Shown here: piece by piece, positions 49,512 to 58,800 of the stretch
Layout: each line of letters begins with the position of its first letter
How positions within the stretch are numbered: position 1 is the stretch's first letter
Assembly (NCBI GenBank): GCA_035444285.1
Contig: DAOMOK010000006.1
Span: 62,001 to 126,000 of the forward strand
Direction of reading: 5' to 3'
From: CAADGU01 sp035444285
GTDB lineage: Bacteria > Chloroflexota > Anaerolineae > Promineifilales > Promineifilaceae
Length of the DNA: 64,000 bases
The notes under the pieces: model-generated
Told to the model about the DNA's origin: nothing
The model's database searches: none
What the model saw: only the letters and a program-made list of their open reading frames with translations
Position numbers and translations under genes: made by a program

Positions 49512-50711
49512 ATGAAAATGAAACGGTGGTTTGTATTTCTGGTGATGATCCTGGCCGTTATTGCCGGGTTGTGGTGGCGGCAGCAGCGGGAGGTGGGGGC
49601 AGCCACGGCCGTGTCCGCCAGCGTCACCAGCTACCTGTCCGGCGAGGCAGACGCCGCCTTTGCCCGCGCCACCGAACCGGGCGCCATCCGGTTCCCGCGT
49701 GACCTGGCAGCCCACGACGAGTACCAGACCGAGTGGTGGTATTACACGGGCAATTTGCAGACGGCCGACGGCCGTGAATTTGGCTACCAGTTCACCATTT
49801 TCCGGCGGGCGCTGATACCAGAGATTGGCGATTGGAGATTAGAGATTGAAGCCAGTGAGCAATCTCCAACCTCTAATCCCCAGTCTCCTTCTTCGAACTG
49901 GCGCACGAATCAGGTCTATTTCGCCCATTTCACGGTCAGCGACATAGCCAACCGGCAGTTTTACCAGCACGAGAAGTTAAGCCGGGGCAGCACCGGATTG
50001 GCCGGGGCGCAGGCCGAGCCGTACCGGGTGTGGATTGAGGTTTGGTCGGCAATGGAAACAGCGCCCGGTGTGGTGCGACTGCGAGCGCAAAGTGAGGATG
50101 TGACCATTGACCTGCAATTGCGCCAGACGCTGCCGCCCATTCTGCATGGTGATGCCGGGTTGAGCCAGAAGGGGCCAGAGGCGGGCAACGCCAGCTATTA
50201 CTACTCGTTTGTGCAGCAGCCTACCGAAGGAACGGTCCAAATCGGCAACCAGACGTTTACCGTCAGCGGGGTTAGCTGGAAAGACCACGAATATGGTACC
50301 AGCGCCTTGACGCGGGCTGCGGTGGGTTGGGATTGGTTTTCAGCGCAGTTGGACAATGGCGCGGCGCTGATGGTGGGGCAAATCCGGGAGGCCGACGGCC
50401 GTGCCAGCCCTTACTCTATAGGCACATGGATAGCGGCAGACGGGGAAACCACCGTCCTCAGCGCCGCCGATATGAACTTGACCGTCAGCGATACCTGGCG
50501 CAGCCCCACCACCGGCATTACCTACCCCGCCGGTTGGCGGCTGGAGATACCCAAAGTGGGGCTGGTGTTAACGGCCGTGCCGCTTATGCCTAACCAGGAA
50601 CTCACTCTCAACACCACCTACTGGGAGGGCGCCATCGCCTACAGCGGCATAGTAAACGGTGAACCCATTTCCGGGCGCGGGTACGTGGAACTGACCGGAT
50701 ATAACCAGTGA
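49512..50711 (+). CDS. Secreted CrtC/AttH-like lipocalin-domain protein
   Basis: This 399-aa protein has an N-terminal anchor (WFVFLVMILAVIAGLWW). The CrtC-type N-domain begins at about 60 with PRDLAAHDEYQTEWWYYTGN and continues through FGYQFTIFRRAL, VYFAHFTVSDI and a second barrel with WKDHEYGTSALTRAAVGWDW. The family includes carotenoid 1,2-hydratase and predicted secreted hydrolases; which applies is unknown. A 24-residue stretch (about 107-130) is the translated AGATTGGAGATT repeat. The start could also be 49518. Confidence 0.82.
   Translation: MKMKRWFVFLVMILAVIAGLWWRQQREVGAATAVSASVTSYLSGEADAAFARATEPGAIRFPRDLAAHDEYQTEWWYYTGNLQTADGREFGYQFTIFRRALIPEIGDWRLEIEASEQSPTSNPQSPSSNWRTNQVYFAHFTVSDIANRQFYQHEKLSRGSTGLAGAQAEPYRVWIEVWSAMETAPGVVRLRAQSEDVTIDLQLRQTLPPILHGDAGLSQKGPEAGNASYYYSFVQQPTEGTVQIGNQTFTVSGVSWKDHEYGTSALTRAAVGWDWFSAQLDNGAALMVGQIREADGRASPYSIGTWIAADGETTVLSAADMNLTVSDTWRSPTTGITYPAGWRLEIPKVGLVLTAVPLMPNQELTLNTTYWEGAIAYSGIVNGEPISGRGYVELTGYNQ
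49827..49898. repeat. In-frame AGATTGG-family repeat inside the CrtC-like gene
   Basis: GAGATTGGCGATTGGAGATT and AGAGATTGAAG are followed after 8 nt by CAATCTCCAACCTCTAATCC and CCAGTCTCC, two complementary arms. It encodes IGDWRLEIEASEQS and PTSNPQSPSS between FRRALIPE and NWRTNQVYF. Confidence 0.8.
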
Positions 50712-50857
50712 TCGGCTATCAGTGAGCTAACTGAAAAACCGCAGAGGCAGAGTCACCAGAGAGAAAATTCGTGGGATTTGTATCCTTCCCGGCTTTTTCA
50801 TTGAACTCACTGTCTCATCCGTTTCATCCATGCCCTAAATTTTCTTCCTCGGCCAAA

Positions 50858-53800
50858 TCATGGATTTACCGGTAAAATCTCTATGTCATCAATCTGTGCC
50901 TGCGAGTCGTCCAGGGTTTCAAATGAAATACTTCCCTGCAAAATGGGATTGGGGTCAACATAGTTCAGAACCAATTCGCCATCTACATAGACCTGAATAT
51001 GGCCGCCCTCACCCACAATCTCAATGTTATACCACCGATTTAAGGCATATTCACCTTCCGAATCCCTGAGATGCGTAAACACATCTCCCATCTGGCGGCT
51101 TAGTCCCACCTCCGACTCCGAAAAGCCAATGAAATACCTGGTAAAGTTATCTTCTGATTCGTTATGGCGATAATTGAGATGAACTGTACCGCGAATCAGC
51201 CGGAGGCGAAAACGCAGCCGGTAATCCGTCCAGCCTTCATGCTGCAAAATAGACATCCTATGACCTGTACCCTTATACAAGTTATTGGATTCAATTTCAT
51301 GTCCCAGCACTTCCCATTTTGCACCGCTTTGCCAACTTTCAAGCAGCCTCCAATTATCGGCACGGCCGTCCTCAAAATCTTCGCAATAAATCACACCAGG
51401 CGCACATTCGGCAACGGCCGTCCAGGTAAGCGTCACTTTCGCATCCCCCCCATTCTCAAAATAATCCAGGCGCAGCCGGTGATTACCTTCGGCCAAATGC
51501 ATATCAGCCCAGGTTTCCGTATATTCGCTGTCTTGCCATCGGTTAATCAACAGCGTACCATCAACCCACAAGCGCGCCCCATCATCGCTGCCCAGCGCAA
51601 ACCGCGTGTTCCCTTCAGGAAGATATATGGTTCGCGTGAACCGCGCCGAAAAATCATTGACCGGGAAGCTCAACCCAAAAGAACCAGTTCCCCAGTCGTG
51701 ATGGACAAATACCCCAGTTTCGTTGCGGCACAACACCGGGTCGCCTTTCAATTCCTGATTATCCCAATACTCGGCCTTCCAGGCAGTGATCGTTGGGCAC
51801 TCACCTGGCGCGGCGGCAACCACAGACGGCCGTGTCGCTGTGGCCCGACCAGGCGTCACCCCCATTCCCGCCACACCATCTTCTCCTTCGCCCCAACCAA
51901 AAGGATTGACCATTACCAGGATCAGGGCAGCGACCAACACCAACACCACCCCTCCGACCCATAACCATTGCCGGCGCGGCCAACGGCGCGCGGGCGCTGC
52001 CGGCTGGCTGAGCGCCTTCAGCTTCTTTTTGGCCGTCTGTTGCACCTTTTGCCGGTCAGGGTAATGGGCATCCAGCGCCTGCACCTGCCGCCACTTTTCC
52101 AGCGCCGCCTGATACTCCTGCGCTTTCAGCAGGCGTACCGCCTCGGCATACAGGGCTGCCAGTTCCCGCTGCCGCTGCGCTTCTGCTTCTGCCCGCTCCA
52201 TTTCCGCCTGTGCCTGTTTCGCCAGGCTCTCCGGATCGGCAAACTGTGGGTCGAGCGCCGCGATCTCCTCCATTTTGGCCATCACCTGCGGCCACTGCCC
52301 GGCCCGCGCCAGACTCAACGCCTGCTCATACCAGGTACTCATTTGCGCCTGCCGCTGCTCTTCCGCCACCGTGCGGGCGGCGGCCTCTTCGGCGCGGGCC
52401 AGCAGTCGTTTTGTCTCGCGGTAATCCGGCTCCATCTCGGCGATAGTGGCTAAGAGCTGGCGCGCTTCCGCCCATCGCCCGGCGTCTAAGTGTCGCACCG
52501 CACGGCCGTACAACCTTTCCAATTCCGCCTGCCTCTGTAGCTCGGCCACCTCCTGTTCGGCCGTCGTCAGCAAGTCGTCCGGATCAGGATAAACCGCGTC
52601 CAGGCCGCGCATCTGGCCGAATACCTTGACCACCGCCACCCACTGTCCCGCCGCATGCAGCCGTCGCGCCTCCGTATACAGGTCAGCTAACTGTTTTTGC
52701 TGCCGCGCCGCCGCCAGCAGCGCCGCCGCATCTTTGTAGCCAGGCATATCGGCCACAATTTCTTCCAGCGCCGCAATCGCCGCTACCCAATCACCAGCCT
52801 CGTCAACCGCTTCCTGTGCCCGCTGGTATAACGTGTGCAGTTTTTGCTGTCGCTGCGCTTCGGCCAGGCGCACGGCCGTGTCCGCATAACCTGGCTGAAT
52901 GTCCAGAATCTTCTGGAAAATACGGCATGCCTTACCCCAATCCTCCACCCAATAAGCGCCCAGCCCATCGGTATACAACGTATCCAGTCGCCGGTCTACT
53001 TCACTGTCTGTCGCCTCGATCTCAATCGGTGGCTGGCGCGGCGCGGTGTTGATTTTGAAGATAATACCCTGCGGCGCGCGCATATACAGCACGGGCGTGC
53101 CCCATTCCACCGTGAAGCTCATGGCCAGGCTGACCGCTTTACGCGCTTCGGCCACGGCTGCATCCACCGGCAAATTGTCAGTCAGCGCCTCATAAAAGGC
53201 ACGGGAAAACTCAATAGCTGCCCGGTCGGTGATGGCATACTGCATGGCCAAAACGGCAGGCAACCCCCGGCGCACCAGAATCGCGGCTGTACTAGAGAAG
53301 ATGTCATGCTGACTGCCCCGCGCCCCCTCACATGAATTCAGCAGCACCAGCCGCAGCGAGTGGTGGTCGGCCAACAAACGCCCCAGTTCGGTTGCCAGCA
53401 GCCGTTGGGTTTCGCCGTTTTCGTCGGCCAGAGCGATAAACCCCTCGTCGAGGTGCGCGTCGAAGCCTCCATGCCCAATGAAGTGGAAGATGTGCCAGGG
53501 GCCGGCGCGCATGGCTCGCTGCAAATCACGCCAGGTTGACCCGGCCAACCAGGTGAGCCGCACCAGTCCACTGGCCTGTAACGGCCGTACGGCCGTGTCC
53601 ACCCGCAGCTTCTCCCGCTCAATATCCAACGGCGACAGCCCACACGGGCTGACCGTCATCCCCAAAATACGCAGTGGCGGATTGACTGTCAGCGGTTGAA
53701 TGGGCTGCGGCAGTTCCAGGTAACGGATGATAGGCGTCTCGCGTGACAGGCACACATATTCGGCGCGACGGGAATCGTACAGAAATTCCCAGGGCAGCCG

Positions 53801-54550
53801 GGCCAATTCGGGCGGCTGAATGCGCAGTTTCAGGCGCAGCCCCTTTCCCCGCTGGCGGGCTTCGGCGCAGCTCACATCAAAACGGCTGCGCGCCTCCCCC
53901 GTCAGCAGAGCATTGAACAAATCACGGCCAAATTCCTGTACCAGTTGCTCCTCCGGCGTCAGCATTTGCCGGTGTGCGCCGCCCGCGTGCAGCAGCGCAA
54001 TCTGAAGGCTTTGCAGCCGGTTTTCCAGGGACAGTTCATCATAGGGAAAACGCATCGTCTCCCGCGCCTCCCCCGCCGGAGAATGGATAACCGCCACCGG
54101 ATATTCCCGCCCCACACCGGCCCCCACTTCCACTTCAAAATCCAGGTACTGCGTCATCCGCCCTGGTCGTTCGTAAGCCTGCGTTGGCGAGGCATCTGAT
54201 GGTATTTCTGTCACCACCGGCGGCCAATCGGGTAGTTCTACGGCCGTCCAATCCACCAACGGCCGTTGCTCCTTCAAGCAGTGCAAAAGCTCCGGCACCC
54301 GCTGCCGATGCGCCAGATACGTGATGAGGCTTTGTATTTTGTGGGGGCGGGTACTGCCAGCCAGGTGTTCAAACTCCACACTCAAGTCATAACAGAGCGC
54401 CTGAATTTCTTCCAACGTGAAGTATTGGTCCATCAGATCGCGTAACTGGTTGAAACCGCGCTGAAGCTCAAATTGTTCCAGGCTGCCGCCAGGCAACGGT
54501 TGCCGGGACTCTTGTTTGTCATTTAGATTGTGAGGGACAGAATCAGACAT
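50858..54550 (-). CDS. CHAT caspase-like protease with effector-associated domain, TM helix and external PA14/LamG domains
   Basis: The start at 54550 (MSDSVPHNLND) has AAGGA 8 bp upstream; 1230 aa. Order: a death-fold-like effector-associated domain (about 27-105; YFTLEEIQALCYDLSVEFEH ... EQRPLVDW); CHAT protease (about 175-500) with catalytic His in FHFIGHGGF (about 355) and Cys in LVLLNSCEGARGS (about 405); at least five TPR-like helical repeats of the pattern LYxxAxxxxxAGxWxxA (about 545-850); one TM helix (LWVGGVVLVLVAALILVMV, about 865); outside a PA14 domain (about 920-1045; WDNQELKGDPVL, GSDDGARLWVDGTLLIN) and a LamG/DUF1080-like domain to the end. CHAT-EAD proteins are predicted or proven triggers of host suicide in conflict systems. 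An extracellular sugar-binding-like region on one is unusual. Confidence 0.85.
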   Translation of the reverse strand: MSDSVPHNLNDKQESRQPLPGGSLEQFELQRGFNQLRDLMDQYFTLEEIQALCYDLSVEFEHLAGSTRPHKIQSLITYLAHRQRVPELLHCLKEQRPLVDWTAVELPDWPPVVTEIPSDASPTQAYERPGRMTQYLDFEVEVGAGVGREYPVAVIHSPAGEARETMRFPYDELSLENRLQSLQIALLHAGGAHRQMLTPEEQLVQEFGRDLFNALLTGEARSRFDVSCAEARQRGKGLRLKLRIQPPELARLPWEFLYDSRRAEYVCLSRETPIIRYLELPQPIQPLTVNPPLRILGMTVSPCGLSPLDIEREKLRVDTAVRPLQASGLVRLTWLAGSTWRDLQRAMRAGPWHIFHFIGHGGFDAHLDEGFIALADENGETQRLLATELGRLLADHHSLRLVLLNSCEGARGSQHDIFSSTAAILVRRGLPAVLAMQYAITDRAAIEFSRAFYEALTDNLPVDAAVAEARKAVSLAMSFTVEWGTPVLYMRAPQGIIFKINTAPRQPPIEIEATDSEVDRRLDTLYTDGLGAYWVEDWGKACRIFQKILDIQPGYADTAVRLAEAQRQQKLHTLYQRAQEAVDEAGDWVAAIAALEEIVADMPGYKDAAALLAAARQQKQLADLYTEARRLHAAGQWVAVVKVFGQMRGLDAVYPDPDDLLTTAEQEVAELQRQAELERLYGRAVRHLDAGRWAEARQLLATIAEMEPDYRETKRLLARAEEAAARTVAEEQRQAQMSTWYEQALSLARAGQWPQVMAKMEEIAALDPQFADPESLAKQAQAEMERAEAEAQRQRELAALYAEAVRLLKAQEYQAALEKWRQVQALDAHYPDRQKVQQTAKKKLKALSQPAAPARRWPRRQWLWVGGVVLVLVAALILVMVNPFGWGEGEDGVAGMGVTPGRATATRPSVVAAAPGECPTITAWKAEYWDNQELKGDPVLCRNETGVFVHHDWGTGSFGLSFPVNDFSARFTRTIYLPEGNTRFALGSDDGARLWVDGTLLINRWQDSEYTETWADMHLAEGNHRLRLDYFENGGDAKVTLTWTAVAECAPGVIYCEDFEDGRADNWRLLESWQSGAKWEVLGHEIESNNLYKGTGHRMSILQHEGWTDYRLRFRLRLIRGTVHLNYRHNESEDNFTRYFIGFSESEVGLSRQMGDVFTHLRDSEGEYALNRWYNIEIVGEGGHIQVYVDGELVLNYVDPNPILQGSISFETLDDSQAQIDDIEILPVNP

Positions 54551-54723
54551 GCTCCCCATCCTTCCAACCATTTTGGGCAGGGCAGGAGGTGCTGTCAGGG
54601 ATTGCCCAACGATGGCATTGGACAATGGTAAGGGATTGAGTGAATATTGTTAACGCTGTCGCGCCGTTTTTGTGATGATTCAGGTTTGATGGGCTTTTAC
54701 GGCACCAGCCAGAACGTGCCATC

Positions 54724-54771
54724 ATTATATCACAGAAACCCCTTGAGAGAGTGCTTGACAGAGTGCTTGAC
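54724..54771 (-). promoter_or_regulatory. CHAT gene promoter with a tandem 12-bp repeat at -35
   Basis: On the minus strand a perfect TATAAT (plus ATTATA, 54724-54729) lies about 170 bp before the start. There is no -35 consensus. Instead, upstream sit two exact 12-bp repeats (plus AGAGTGCTTGAC, 54748-54759 and 54760-54771), a third partial copy starting after them. This looks like an activator or repressor operator. The rest of 54551-54987 holds one octamer copy and no gene. Confidence 0.6.
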
Positions 54772-54895
54772 AGAGAATTGGGCGTGCGGAACTTACAAAG
54801 CTGAAACAGAATAGGCGGGGACGGCCGTAAAAAAGACCGGACACAACGCACCTGTCTGAGAATTCCATTCCCCATATCATGCAAATGCTGATAGA

Positions 54896-54924
54896 TTGAC
54901 CAATTTATCGGCATTTTTTATACT
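54896..54924 (+). promoter_or_regulatory. Sigma70-type promoter of the unknown gene at 54988
   Basis: TTGACC (54896-54901) and TATACT (54919-54924) are 17 bp apart, 64 bp before the start. Confidence 0.7.
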
Positions 54925-54987
54925 GCGCATTGGACTGGTGGCTAAAGAAAGCGTCTGGTAAATAGGCGGTTGATGCAAAGGAAACAA

Positions 54988-55419
54988 ATGAACCAAAACA
55001 GTATCGAGACAGCTTTGCACGAGATTGCTACCGGCCAACGGCCGTCCACCGACCTCTTCGTACAATATGACGATAGGCACGGCTTATGGGGCGGAATGTG
55101 CCTGTGGCTGTCGGGCGACGGCCACTTTGAACGCCATCAACAGGAGCGCGGTGCGCCGGAAGCCAGCGTAACACGCGGCCCAGTGCCGCCGGACGACACG
55201 CGCGCCCTGGCGTCGCTGCTGCTAGACCTGCAAGCGTGGCGGCAGGCAACGCCAGACCGGGCGCCCTTTCCCGACGAAAGCCGGGCCACGCTGACCATAC
55301 ACATCGGCGACACGGCCGTGAGCATTTGGGAATGGGTTAACGAACTGGCGGGGAACGGCCGTATCATTCGCATACGGGACCGTATGTTGGCAACGGCCGT
55401 TGGCACAAATTCAGGGTAA
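54988..55419 (+). CDS. Hypothetical protein (143 aa)
   Basis: The start at 54988 (MNQNSIETALHEIATGQRPS) has AAAGGAAA upstream. The protein is soluble, mainly beta with conserved-looking aromatic stretches: DLFVQYDDRHGLWGGMCLWL, SGDGHFER and SIWEWVNELAGNGRIIRIRD. No family is recognised. Four octamer copies are in or just after it, so it looks resident and not recently acquired. It is divergent from the CHAT gene and upstream of the RiPP-like gene, 196 bp away. Confidence 0.6.
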   Translation: MNQNSIETALHEIATGQRPSTDLFVQYDDRHGLWGGMCLWLSGDGHFERHQQERGAPEASVTRGPVPPDDTRALASLLLDLQAWRQATPDRAPFPDESRATLTIHIGDTAVSIWEWVNELAGNGRIIRIRDRMLATAVGTNSG

Positions 55420-55558
55420 CACTGCAACTCACGGCCGTGACCCCACGTATTACGGGCGTATTGACAAACCAAAGTGAACCACCCATACTTGTGGCAAGCA
55501 AGCAGTACCAGCAGCCCCAACCCATTCTTAAGAGTCTACATGAGCACACGCTCATCAC

Positions 55559-55600
55559 GAAGGATGAACTTCATCCTTCATAATTCATAATTCATAATTT
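55559..55600 (+). repeat. AT-rich leader repeat upstream of the RiPP-like gene
   Basis: It starts with GAAGGATGAA / TTCATCCTTC (a perfect 10-bp inverted pair) and continues ATAATTCATAATTCATAATT. The 31 bp from 55570 are identical to 60497-60527. AGGAGG and the start follow directly. Confidence 0.85.
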
Positions 55601-55615
55601 CTTTAGGAGGATGTT

Positions 55616-55831
55616 ATGTCTGAAGCATTGGAACAAGTTGTAGACCGCGCCGTTAAGGACGCCTCTTATCGTCAGCTCTTATTAAACAATCCCGACGAAG
55701 CCCTGAAAGGATATGCCGTCACCGGCGAAGAGCGGCAGCTACTCGCCAACCTCACCGACGCCACCTTCGACGAATTCGCCGGCAGCCTGGGCGACCGCAC
55801 CACTAAAGGCTTCCTGCCTGGTACCGGATAG
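55616..55831 (+). CDS. Os1348/Franean1-like RiPP precursor-type peptide
   Basis: This 71-aa acidic peptide has the pattern of NHLP-clan leaders: EQVVDRAVKDASYRQLLLNN, PDEALKGYAVTGEERQLLAN, LTDATFDEF, then the short end AGSLGDRTTKGFLPGTG that would be the core or a truncated core. Such leaders are derived from nitrile-hydratase-like or Nif11-like proteins and accompany ribosomally made modified peptides. The core has no Cys and only two Ser/Thr types, and no maturation enzyme or protease is adjacent, so product formation is unproven. It has its own AGGAGG, the leader repeat before it and a clean terminator behind. Confidence 0.6.
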   Translation: MSEALEQVVDRAVKDASYRQLLLNNPDEALKGYAVTGEERQLLANLTDATFDEFAGSLGDRTTKGFLPGTG

Positions 55832-55860
55832 TTCAAGAAAAACAAGGGAATATGATGACG

Positions 55861-55889
55861 AAGCCCAGGTCAAAAGCCTGGGCTTTTTG
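55861..55889 (+). terminator. Rho-independent terminator after the RiPP-like gene
   Basis: AAGCCCAGG (55861-55869) pairs exactly with CCTGGGCTT (55877-55885), followed by TTTT. Confidence 0.9.
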
Positions 55890-55890
55890 T

Positions 55891-58800
55891 TTAACCGGCT
55901 TGCTCTCGTTGCCCCTTCGCCCGAGTCAATCGTTCCAACAAATCATCAACCACCGAACGCCACCAGTTCATGTCTTTGGCTTCAACAAGGGTTCTCGCCT
56001 CTTGCAAGAGTTGTTCCGCCTTTTCCAGATAACCCTCACTTAATTCAACCTGGCCCAACCCAATCAGGAGCCGCGCCCTTTCTTCAATGTAGCTGTCCGG
56101 TTGCCGGCCAATGATTTTGGCAACTTCGCTAAATTGGGTACGGGCCTCTGCCCAATTGCCCAAAACAGTGCTGTATTCATAGCCCCAAAACAGATATGTT
56201 TCCACCTGTAAACTGGGATAGTTCATGCCTTTGAGCAACTCAATGGCCTCTTCAAAATCCAACAATGCCTCTGGGAAGCGGCCTGAACGGCACAATGCGG
56301 CTGCCCGATTGGCCAGCGCCATGACCAGCAAGTTACGGCCGCTCTCACGGCCAATTCGGACTGCTTCATTGAAGCTGTCTATCGCTTCCCCATATTGCCC
56401 CAGCATAAACTGGACAAAACCCACATTGCTGATGGCGGTGCCTAAATTGAGCGGTGTGCTGAATTCACGCGAGAGCTGAACACTGCGCTGCATCGCTTCC
56501 AGGGAAAGTTTGAGTTCTTTTTGCAAATAATAGGCATAACTCTGAGCTTCAAAAACCCGCGCCAACAAATAATTATTCTTTTCAGCTGAACAAATGCTTT
56601 CTGCTTCCTGAAAATGCCTTAAAGCCGTCTGGTGGTCGAGCAAAGAGCCAGCAGCCCAACCGGCCCAAATGTGCGCTTTTGCCAGTTGCTCTGGGGTAGT
56701 TGCGGCTGGCAGTTCATCAATAACATGAGCCGTCAGATTCTTCACCTCTTCCAACTGCCCCTGCCGATAACGAATTTCCGCTTTCAGAACAGTCGCTTCA
56801 GCCAGCGTATGATGCGCCTCATGCGTTTGGGCCAATGTCAACGCTTTTTCCGTATCGGCAAAAGCCGCGTTCAGATCACCCAATGACATGAGGACGTTAC
56901 TGCGAGAAAGATAGAGGTCCACGGCCGTACTCCACCACCCCGTCTCGCCCAATGCCTGCAAATGCTGTTCCGCCTGGGTATACAGGTCAACGGCTTCCTG
57001 GTTGGCGAAGATGTCGCGGGCGGCGTGGGCCGCTTTCAGGGCATACTCCAGCCCCTTCTCGTCGTTGGCGGCACGGCCGTAATGGTATGCCAGCGCCGGA
57101 TACAGGGGCGGCAAATTATCCACATTCGCCTCGATCAGCCAGTCGGCAATCAGGGCGTGTAACATCTGGCGACGGGCAAAGGGCAGGCTTTCATACGCCA
57201 CCTCGTGTGTCATGGCGTGTTGGAACAGGTAAATCCAGGCCGGGTCAGCCTCCACCAGCCGCGTCATCTCCGCCGCCGACAGATTCGCCAGCATCTCCAC
57301 CACCACCTGCGGCGACGGCTCGGCCGACAGCATCGTCAGCGGCTCGGCGGCAAACTGGCGGCCGATCACCGAAGCCACTTGCAGCAAATCCCGCTCCCCT
57401 ACCGGCAGCCGATCCAGCCGCGCCAGCAGCAGGCCATGAATGGTATCCGGCACCTGCACCTGAGCCAGCAGCGCCTCATTCACCTGCACACGGCCGTCCT
57501 GCCGCAAGACGCCAATGCCCTGCAACATACGCACCGCTTCTTCCAAAAAGAGCGGATTCACCGGGCTGTCACGGCCGTCTCTATCCCGCAGCCCCAAATG
57601 TTGTTCCACCGCCGCCGGCAGTTCCGTCACCCCCACCAACTGCGCCAACAACTGCCGCGCCGGTTGCGAGGTCAATTCCGACAGCGCCACGGGGGTGCAG
57701 CACGGCCGTGCCAGCGTCGCTAACGTCAAATTGGCATCCGCCCGGAATGTAATCACCAGGAACACCGGTGTGTTTTCCAGGTGCATGGTCAGATCATCCA
57801 GCAGCGCCAGGCTGGCCTGGTCGGCCCAATGCAGCCCTTCCAGCACCAGCAGCAACGGTCGTTGCTGCGCCTGCGCCCGGAAGCAGCGCCGCACCAAGAC
57901 AAACAGCCGCGCCTGCCGTGCTTCGGCCGTCAGCGCCGCCAGCGCCGCCGATGAGGGTATGGGTAGCCCTAATGCCTCACCCCATAGCCCCACATCCTCG
58001 CCTACATCCGGCAGCAAAGCGCGTGTGCGTTCGGTGACGGTGGTAATTTGAACGGCCGTGTCCATACCCGGCGTCAGCCCCAAAAGTGCCTGCCATACGC
58101 CGCGCCACAGGCTGTAGGGTGTATCCGACGTATGGGGATAAGCTACGCCTAACAGACCCAGGCCACCGGCATCCAGCCATTGTTGGGCAGCCACGGCCGT
58201 CAGGCGTGATTTGCCCACCCCGGTGGCGCCGGACAGCGCCAACACGCCGCCCTGCCCGGACAAGGCCCGGTTCATGGCTGTTTGAATCTGCGTCAATTCG
58301 GTTTCGCGCCCCACCAACGGCCGTTCCCAGCGGTTAATGAACGCCTGCAATTGGGTAGCCACTGCTCGCTCGCCGCTGGGCACATGTGGCCTGATGGCTA
58401 TTTGTTTGCCCTTGAGCTGCACTTCCGGCAGCGTCTCAAACTCAAACCATTGGCGCAGGCGCACGGCCGTGGCCTCGTCGGTAAATATCTGATTCTCGCC
58501 ACAAATCTGCATCAGCCGCGCCGACAGGTTGACCACATCCCCCACCACCGTATATTCCTGCCGCGCGGCCGACCCCACCGGCCCGGCAAACACTTTGCCC
58601 ACCGCCAGCCCCATACGCTGCCGGGCAATGTACGCCGGTTTGCCCCGCTGCAAGGCCAGGGCGCAGCGCATGGCCTGGTCTGGCCCATCGGGGGCGATGG
58701 GCGCGCCAAACATGATGTGTAGCTGGTTGCCCTTATCGCCGGTCAACACGCGGTTGACACGGCCGTTTTCCAACCCAAACCGAGCCACCACGCCACACGC

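Noticed and set aside
53582..53597. Overlapping octamers as a special recombination site
   Set aside because: They encode ordinary residues in the CHAT protein and could arise by chance at this density.
54748..54783. CRISPR-like direct repeats
   Set aside because: There are only two 12-bp copies without spacers. No array of regularly spaced repeats exists anywhere in the window.
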